NCBI GenBank assembly: GCA_021803845.1
Contig: JAJZLA010000019.1
Location: 1 to 11,168 of the forward strand
DNA length: 11,168 nt
DNA from: a bacterium
Lineage (GTDB): Bacteria; SZUA-79; Acidulodesulfobacterales; Acidulodesulfobacteraceae
Direction: 5' to 3'
Part shown: positions 6,688 through 11,168 of the stretch, one piece after another
Layout: each line of letters opens with the position of its first letter
Position numbering within the stretch: the stretch's first letter is position 1
Made by a program: the position numbers and the translations under genes
Notes under the pieces: model-generated
Seen by the model: only the letters and a program-made list of their open reading frames with translations
The model's database searches: none
What the model was told of the DNA's origin: nothing

Positions 6688-6716
6688 TTGCAATTTTATC
6701 GGTTTTATGGTAAAAA
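6688..6716 (+). promoter_or_regulatory. Candidate coaD promoter
   Basis: TTGCAA (6688-6693) and TAAAAA (6711-6716) are separated by 17 bp, with TGG ahead of the -10-like element. The -10 ends 8 nt before the ATG at 6725. TTGGCA at 6681-6686 is an alternative -35. An 8 bp palindrome GCAATTGC (6684-6691) overlaps both. Confidence 0.35.
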
Positions 6717-6724
6717 TAAACCTT

Positions 6725-7261
6725 ATGGCAGATTCTATTAAATACAAAACCGCCGTTTATCCGGGTTCGTTCGACCCCGTAACTTACGGTCATTTAGACG
6801 TTCTAAAAAGAAGCCTCAACGTGTTCGACAAGGTTATAGTAGCCGTAGCGTGCAATAAAAAAAAGCCCTATCTTTTCCCGCAGTCGATGCGCATAGAACT
6901 GATAAACAGAATTATAAAAAACGACAAGGAAATAGACGCGGAGAGAGTGGCAGTGATAGGCTTAAAAGGGCTTTTAGTAAAATACGTCGAAAGCATAGGG
7001 GCAAAAGTTATAATAAGAGGCTTAAGGGCGGTTTCCGACTTCGAGTACGAACTTCAGCTTGCAACAACAAACAGGACGCTCAATTCAGACATAGAAACTA
7101 TATTTATGATGACAGCCGAAAAGTATTCTTTTTTAAGTTCCACTATAGTCAAGGAAATTTCCAGACTTGGAGGAGACGTTTCAAGCATGGTTCCTCCGGC
7201 GATAGCCGAAGAGCTTTCTAAAATTTACGCGAAAGGAGAAAACGATGAAACTCTCATGTAG
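6725..7261 (+). CDS. coaD: Phosphopantetheine adenylyltransferase
   Basis: CoaD transfers AMP from ATP to 4'-phosphopantetheine, the penultimate step of coenzyme A synthesis. The nucleotidyltransferase signature is clear: AVYPGSFDPVTYGHLDV near the N-terminus (with the TxGH motif) and SSTIVKEI near the C-terminus. IIRGLRAVSDFEYELQ is also typical. From the ATG at 6725 it has 178 residues, slightly longer than the usual 160-170 because of a C-terminal tail. An in-frame ATG at 6707 would add six residues, but it overlaps the likely -10 element, so I prefer 6725; neither has a Shine-Dalgarno. The gene ends 17 bp inside the aminotransferase gene, whose Shine-Dalgarno lies within coaD, implying translational coupling. 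Confidence 0.95.
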   Translation: MADSIKYKTAVYPGSFDPVTYGHLDVLKRSLNVFDKVIVAVACNKKKPYLFPQSMRIELINRIIKNDKEIDAERVAVIGLKGLLVKYVESIGAKVIIRGLRAVSDFEYELQLATTNRTLNSDIETIFMMTAEKYSFLSSTIVKEISRLGGDVSSMVPPAIAEELSKIYAKGENDETLM

Positions 7262-8441
7262 AGCTTCTTTAATTAAGCCGTCGGCTACTCTTGCCATTAC
7301 GGCAAAAGCAAAAAAACTAAAAAGCGAAGGAAAAAACGTCGTAAGTTTCGGAGCGGGCGAACCGGATTTCGACACGCCCGATTATATAAAAAATGCCGTA
7401 AAAGATGCCCTTGACAAAGGGCAGACCAAATATACGCCAGTTTCGGGCATAGACGAACTGAAAACCGCTATTGCCGAAAAATTTTCGGCAGATTACGGCG
7501 TAAAATATGAAAACTCGGAAATAATAGTATCCTGCGGCGGAAAACATTCCTTGTACAATCTTTTTTCGGCTATGCTGAACGACGGAGACGAAATTATAGT
7601 TCCTTCTCCTTACTGGGTTTCATACACCGAAATTATAAAACTTTCCGGCGGAGTTCCGGTAACGGCTGATACGTCTAAAAACAATTTTAAATTCAACCTT
7701 AAACTGCTTGAAAAAAATTTAACCGGCAAAACAAGGGGCGTTATAATAAACAGTCCGTCAAATCCTACCGGCGTCCTGATGGATGAAAAAGATATAATAG
7801 AAATAGCAAATTTTGCAAAAAAACGCAGGTTATATATTATAACCGACGATATATACGAAAAGATAATATTCGACGGCAAAAAATTTTTTAACGCTTTAAT
7901 GGCAGATAAATCTATGAAAGAATATACTATCGCCGTCAACGCCGTTTCCAAAACTTATTCTATGACCGGCTTCAGGATAGGCTATACGGCGGGTCCCGGG
8001 GATTTAATCGCGGCTATGAACAACATCCAGTCCCAGAGCACTTCTAATCCTGCTACTTTTGCACAGTACGGCGCGCTTGCGGCGTTAAAGGGCGGATACG
8101 AATTCAGCAATATGATGCGGGACGAATTTCAGAAAAGAAGGGATTATATGCTCGATTTTTTCGATAAAAACATTAAAAGCATGGTTCCGGTAAAACCCGA
8201 CGGGGCTTTTTATCTTTTCGTCGATATTTCAAAAGTATTCGGAAATTTAAAAAACTCAAACGGCGATATAATCAATTCTTCTGCCGAATTTTGCGGTTAT
8301 CTTTTAGATAAATATCTCGTCGCCGCCGTTCCGGGCGTTGAATTCGGCAACGATAATTTTATAAGATTATCTTTTGCTACCGGATTAGATGTTATAAAAG
8401 AAGGTTTAAACAGAATAAAAGAATCCGTAGATTTACTATGA
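7245..8441 (+). CDS. Class I/II PLP-dependent aminotransferase, probably aspartate aminotransferase
   Basis: The 398-residue protein is a fold-type I aminotransferase most like the group 1b aspartate aminotransferases, some of which also act on prephenate. PLP-site features are in place: Asn173 in NPTG, Asp201 and Tyr204 in DDIYEK, Lys236 in SKTYSMTGFRIGY as the Schiff-base lysine, Arg244, and the substrate-carboxylate Arg374 in FIRLSFATG. Length fits the family (about 390-400). A good AAGGAG Shine-Dalgarno (7233-7238) sits 6 nt before the ATG, inside the end of coaD. Substrate choice between aspartate, glutamate and prephenate cannot be settled from motifs. lpxK starts 9 bp after the stop. 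Its place between coaD and lipid A genes is probably operon packing rather than a shared pathway. Confidence 0.92.
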   Translation: MKLSCRASLIKPSATLAITAKAKKLKSEGKNVVSFGAGEPDFDTPDYIKNAVKDALDKGQTKYTPVSGIDELKTAIAEKFSADYGVKYENSEIIVSCGGKHSLYNLFSAMLNDGDEIIVPSPYWVSYTEIIKLSGGVPVTADTSKNNFKFNLKLLEKNLTGKTRGVIINSPSNPTGVLMDEKDIIEIANFAKKRRLYIITDDIYEKIIFDGKKFFNALMADKSMKEYTIAVNAVSKTYSMTGFRIGYTAGPGDLIAAMNNIQSQSTSNPATFAQYGALAALKGGYEFSNMMRDEFQKRRDYMLDFFDKNIKSMVPVKPDGAFYLFVDISKVFGNLKNSNGDIINSSAEFCGYLLDKYLVAAVPGVEFGNDNFIRLSFATGLDVIKEGLNRIKESVDLL

Positions 8442-8450
8442 AATTTCGCT

Positions 8451-8768
8451 ATGAAGCTTTATAAACATATACTGAATTTTTTGACGAACAGGAAAGGTAA
8501 AGGCGGATTGTTTGAATTTTTTATTAAACTGCCCCTTATTCTGTTATCTTTTGCCGTTATCGGTTTTTCTAAAATAAAAAGAGGGATAAGCGGCGCAAAA
8601 GCAAAAGACCCCGGCATATTTACGCTCAGTTTCGGGAATATAAATTTTGGCGGGTCGGGAAAAACCCCTTTTGCCTATAGTTTAGCCCAATACTTATACG
8701 AAAAAGAATTAAAACCCTGCATTATAACCCGCGGATATAAAGGGCGCTTAAAAAAAAAGTCTATGTAG
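8451..8768 (+). CDS. lpxK: Tetraacyldisaccharide 4'-kinase LpxK, 5' frame (N-terminal part)
   Basis: LpxK phosphorylates the 4' position of the lipid A disaccharide at the inner membrane. This frame gives the first 103 residues of the enzyme plus Ser-Met and a stop. It has a hydrophobic membrane-associating segment (about 21-40), the family's Walker A region SFGNINFGGSGKTP (60-73, with Lys71 and Thr72), and IITRGYKGR (91-99), the usual RGYGG-type motif. The frame stops at 8766-8768, just after a run of nine A (8750-8758). Reading shifts by -1 there into the frame that continues LpxK to 9721. No Shine-Dalgarno precedes the ATG; it begins 9 bp after the aminotransferase stop and may be translated by coupling. 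Unshifted translation would yield a 105-residue product with the P-loop but without later catalytic residues. Confidence 0.85.
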   Translation: MKLYKHILNFLTNRKGKGGLFEFFIKLPLILLSFAVIGFSKIKRGISGAKAKDPGIFTLSFGNINFGGSGKTPFAYSLAQYLYEKELKPCIITRGYKGRLKKKSM

Positions 8769-8794
8769 CCGGCTGGGAGTATGAGATTCCTGCC
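8750..8794 (+). other. Candidate -1 frameshift site in lpxK
   Basis: Nine A followed by G contain the heptamer A_AAA_AAG in the zero frame (8753-8759), the same slippery sequence used in E. coli dnaX. A purine-rich AAAGGG (8739-8744) lies 8 nt upstream and could act as an internal Shine-Dalgarno stimulator. Downstream, 8771-8778 and 8787-8794 can form an 8-position stem with one T-T mismatch, one G-U pair and an 8 nt loop, 11 nt after the slip site. A -1 shift joins the N-terminal frame to the rest of LpxK. One extra A, or two fewer, in the DNA or RNA would have the same effect. Confidence 0.5.
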
Positions 8795-9724
8795 TTTAGA
8801 GAAAAGTTACCCGACGAAGCGGTTCTTTTAATCGAAAAATTCTGGTCGGAAAAAATAAATATTCCCGTAATAGTATCTAAAAACAGGTTTTCTGCGGCAA
8901 AAATCTGCCTGAATAACGACGAAATATATTATAATCTTGCCGAAACCGGCGCGGATATGTTTCATGGCAACGAAGAAGAAATTAATGCCGCATCCGTTCA
9001 GGCAACGGACGATATAGAAATTTCCGGTAAATGTGCATATAAAGACGTTCATGACGAATTCGACCGGAGTAAAAAAATAGCAATTCTGGACGATGGTTTT
9101 ACGGCGTTAAACGTCAAAAAAAATATAAATATACTCCTCATCGACGCAAATATCGATATTTTTATACAAAACGTCATTCCCGCCGGAATTTTAAGGGAAC
9201 CCCTGAGCGTCTTAAAATATGCCGATATTATCGTTATCAACAAATGCAAGCCCGAACTTTTAGCAAATCCTTCCGAATTTAAGAACGACGCCGAAATAAA
9301 AATAAAAAAATACAACAAAAATTGCCCTGTATTTTATTCGTATTATAAGCCGGATAAACTTGTATCCAGAAATAACGCAATCCCCTGTGCGGATTTAAAA
9401 GGCAAAAAATCCGTAGCCGTCTGCGCAATAGGCAATCCCGGCTATTTTTACGAAAATCTGGCAAACTGCGGAGCCGAAATAGATTATAAAATGGAATTTC
9501 GGGACCACTACGAATATGCCGAAACCGACATGAAAAACCTGGGAAGCCTAATGGCTCAAAATAAAGAATACATTGCAATTACCACCTTAAAAGATTACGT
9601 AAAATTAAAAAGATTCAATAAATCCAGTATATTTGATAGAATTTATTACTTAGACTTTGAAATTGTAATAGATAAAGCTTTTTTTGAATATATTTATAAT
9701 ATTTATAAAAAAAATCGGACGTGA
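8759..9724 (+). CDS. lpxK: Tetraacyldisaccharide 4'-kinase LpxK, 3' frame (C-terminal part)
   Basis: This is the continuation of LpxK in the -1 frame: 321 codons from GTC at 8759, giving about 424 residues when joined to the first 103. In joined numbering, PDE at 121-123 matches the family's GDE motif carrying the catalytic Asp and Glu. LDDGF (213-217) is the DDGF motif, IPAGILREPL follows, AIGNPGYF matches the GIGNP motif, and FRDHYEY carries the His (353) expected to pair with the catalytic Asp. TTLKDYVKL corresponds to TEKDAVKL. Two oddities are seen: DDGF is followed by Thr-Ala instead of the usual Gln-His, and the stretch between PDE and DDGF is longer than normal, so the whole protein exceeds the usual 320-360. 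The first in-frame ATG is at 8957, too late to make a functional kinase alone. The stop overlaps the next gene's GTG by 4 bp (GTGA). Confidence 0.83.
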   Translation, partial: VYVAGWEYEIPAFREKLPDEAVLLIEKFWSEKINIPVIVSKNRFSAAKICLNNDEIYYNLAETGADMFHGNEEEINAASVQATDDIEISGKCAYKDVHDEFDRSKKIAILDDGFTALNVKKNINILLIDANIDIFIQNVIPAGILREPLSVLKYADIIVINKCKPELLANPSEFKNDAEIKIKKYNKNCPVFYSYYKPDKLVSRNNAIPCADLKGKKSVAVCAIGNPGYFYENLANCGAEIDYKMEFRDHYEYAETDMKNLGSLMAQNKEYIAITTLKDYVKLKRFNKSSIFDRIYYLDFEIVIDKAFFEYIYNIYKKNRT

Positions 9725-10632
9725 AAAAAAACAGGACATTAGCATATTCGGAGTTTATTTTAGTATATTGTTTTTATATTTTTCTAAACGTTCTGCCGCA
9801 GAAATTATCTTTAAAAATAGGCAGACTGCTTGGAGTGTTGTTCTATAAAATCGACAAAAAACACAGAAAACATACTTTAAATAACCTAAAAATTGCCTTC
9901 CCCGATAAATCCGAAAAAGAGCTAAACGATATTTCGGTAAAATTTTATAAAAACCTCGGCATGGTTTTTGTGGAGATTTTCAGGCTTGATAAATATAACG
10001 AGAGCAATATCGACTATTTTGTCGAATCTGATTTCGACCCCGTAAAAAACATTTACGGCAAACAGGGAATTCTTTTGCTTACGGCGCATTTCGGAAACTG
10101 GGAGCTTCTCGCAAAAACTTTCGGGCTAAAAGGCTATAAGGGCAACGTATTAGCAAGACCGCTCGATAATCCTTACATAGAAAAAATTTTGTACAATTTA
10201 AGGACTGCTTCCGGAAACAAGGTTATCTACAACAGGGAAAATGCCGTAAAAAATATAATTTCGGCGTTAAACGCAAATGAAATAGTAGGGTTTCTGCCGG
10301 ACGAAAATGCCTCTAAACGCATTGGCGTTTTCGTCGATTTCTTCGGCGTTAAAGCCTGCACCATGCCCGGAATGGCAAATATCGCCGCAAAAACTAAACT
10401 GCCTGTCGTTCCCGCTTTTATCGTAAGAATTAAAGGAAAAGACGGAAATTACTCGAAACACCGCCTGATAATCGAACCGCCCCTCGATATAAAATATACG
10501 GGTGACAGGAAGATCGACACCATGAATATTTTAAAAATGTTTAACGAAAAAATAGAAGATATAATAAAACAGTATCCCGAACAGTGGTTCTGGATACACA
10601 ACAGGTGGAAAACAAGGCCGGATGATGAATAG
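9721..10632 (+). CDS. Lipid A late acyltransferase, LpxL/HtrB family
   Basis: The 303-residue protein belongs to the LpxL/LpxM lysophospholipid acyltransferase family, which adds secondary acyl chains to lipid A precursors on the cytoplasmic face of the inner membrane. The catalytic HX4E motif is present as HFGNWE (His123 to Glu128), preceded by ILLLTA. A hydrophobic N-terminal anchor (about residues 9-24) is present, DEN occurs where the family has a conserved acidic DQ/DEN segment, and the C-terminus has PEQWFWIHNRWKTRP, a family hallmark. Start is GTG at 9721, overlapping the lpxK stop as GTGA, which indicates translational coupling and makes frameshifted completion of lpxK relevant to this gene's expression. 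Whether it acts like LpxL or LpxM, and which acyl chain it uses, cannot be read from sequence. Confidence 0.93.
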   Translation: MKKNRTLAYSEFILVYCFYIFLNVLPQKLSLKIGRLLGVLFYKIDKKHRKHTLNNLKIAFPDKSEKELNDISVKFYKNLGMVFVEIFRLDKYNESNIDYFVESDFDPVKNIYGKQGILLLTAHFGNWELLAKTFGLKGYKGNVLARPLDNPYIEKILYNLRTASGNKVIYNRENAVKNIISALNANEIVGFLPDENASKRIGVFVDFFGVKACTMPGMANIAAKTKLPVVPAFIVRIKGKDGNYSKHRLIIEPPLDIKYTGDRKIDTMNILKMFNEKIEDIIKQYPEQWFWIHNRWKTRPDDE

Positions 10633-10650
10633 AATAGGGGAAATACAGAT

Positions 10651-11168
10651 ATGAATAAGTGCGTGTTCTTAGACAGAGACGGCGTATTAATCAAAGACGT
10701 GGGGTATTTAAAAAACCCTGACGATATAATTATAATGCCGAACTCCGTTGAAGCATTGAAAATTTTAAAAGCCGCAGGATTCCTGCTTATAATAGTAACT
10801 AATCAGGCGGGCATCGCAAAGGGTTTTTTTAATATGGACGAACTGAGGGCGGTAAATAATAAACTTCTTAAAATATACGGAGATAACGGAATTATAATCG
10901 ACGATTTATATTTCTGCCCCCATCACGAAAACGGAACGGTCGAGCCTTATAATATAAAATGCTCATGCAGAAAACCAGAAACCGGAATGGTGCTTAAAGG
11001 CGCGGAAAAGTTTAATATAGATACCGATAAATCATTTATGGTAGGCGACAAAGACAGCGACATTCTGCTTGCAAAAAACTCCGGCTTAAAGTCTTTCTAT
11101 ATCAAAAACGATATGTACGAACACGACGAGAACATTGCCCCCGACTTTTACGTCAAAGACTTGAGATC
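10651..11168 (+). CDS. gmhB: D-glycero-D-manno-heptose 1,7-bisphosphate phosphatase-like HAD protein (GmhB type), 3' end cut by window
   Basis: The frame is open from the ATG at 10651 to the window edge, 172 complete codons; the family is usually about 180-190 residues, so little is missing. GmhB is a HAD phosphatase that removes the C7 phosphate during ADP-heptose synthesis for the LPS inner core. Motifs seen are FLDRDGV (Asp8 nucleophile, Asp10), TNQAGIAKG (50-58), a four-ligand Zn site Cys89-x-His91 and Cys104-x-Cys106, then RKPETGM, and VGDKDSD (131-137) as the acidic HAD motif. The Zn loop is typical of GmhB and of the related histidinol-phosphatase domain of HisB; the LPS context favours GmhB. 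An AGGGGA Shine-Dalgarno (10636-10641) lies 9 nt before the ATG and 18 bp separate it from the acyltransferase stop. Confidence 0.9.
   Translation, partial: MNKCVFLDRDGVLIKDVGYLKNPDDIIIMPNSVEALKILKAAGFLLIIVTNQAGIAKGFFNMDELRAVNNKLLKIYGDNGIIIDDLYFCPHHENGTVEPYNIKCSCRKPETGMVLKGAEKFNIDTDKSFMVGDKDSDILLAKNSGLKSFYIKNDMYEHDENIAPDFYVKDLR

Noticed and set aside
8451..9724. lpxK as a simple decayed pseudogene
   Set aside because: Only one lesion is seen, it falls exactly in a slippery homopolymer, and both halves keep conserved motifs with no further stops. Decay is possible but less likely than recoding or a base-count error.
8957..9724. A separate gene starting at the ATG at 8957
   Set aside because: The frame is open and LpxK-like from 8759 onward, including the PDE motif, and the ATG has no convincing Shine-Dalgarno. 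It is the LpxK C-terminal part, not an independent protein.

Overview
The window reads as a compact, AT-rich chromosomal segment of a Gram-negative bacterium. It carries lipid A and LPS core genes (lpxK, a late acyltransferase, a gmhB-type phosphatase), housekeeping genes (secG, holA, rpsT, coaD) and two c-di-GMP proteins, and shows no phage, transposon, CRISPR or plasmid signature. Heavy ATA/AAA codon use, the holA/rpsT pairing and the style of the HD-GYP and PAS-GGDEF proteins suggest a deltaproteobacterium-like lineage. That placement is an impression, not a phylogenetic result.

Layout. Positions 65-796 (minus) encode an exported Tyr/Trp/Gly-rich protein of unknown function with an Arg/Gln/Pro/Gly-rich repeat tail. 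A divergent promoter region (797-1017) separates it from a plus-strand pair: a metallo-beta-lactamase-fold hydrolase and an HD-GYP protein. The HD-GYP gene runs almost into a convergent tRNA-Leu that lies just downstream of secG, the same neighbourhood as secG-leuU in E. coli. secG and holA diverge from an 87-93 bp spacer. holA converges on rpsT with a 14 bp overlap. A large minus-strand PAS-GGDEF diguanylate cyclase follows, divergent from a plus-strand cluster coaD - class I aminotransferase - lpxK - lpxL/htrB-like - gmhB-like that runs off the right edge. Very short gaps or overlaps (17 bp overlap, 9 bp gap, 4 bp overlap, 18 bp gap) make this cluster look like one operon joining CoA synthesis, amino acid transamination and lipid A/core assembly.

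Three things deserve attention. (1) lpxK is split into two frames exactly at a run of nine A that contains the dnaX-type slippery heptamer A_AAA_AAG. A purine-rich SD-like element lies upstream and a possible hairpin downstream, and conserved LpxK residues occur on both sides in the two frames. It is either a recoded gene, a homopolymer error in the sequence, or a recent mutation. (2) The tRNA-Leu folds with anticodon AAG rather than the usual bacterial GAG, so A34 would presumably need deamination to inosine. (3) Four genes (secG, holA, the cyclase gene, coaD) have a -10-like element only 8-11 nt before their ATG and no Shine-Dalgarno sequence. This suggests leaderless transcripts, whereas other genes in the window have clear SD sequences.

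No wholly new multi-gene system is evident; most genes belong to familiar families.
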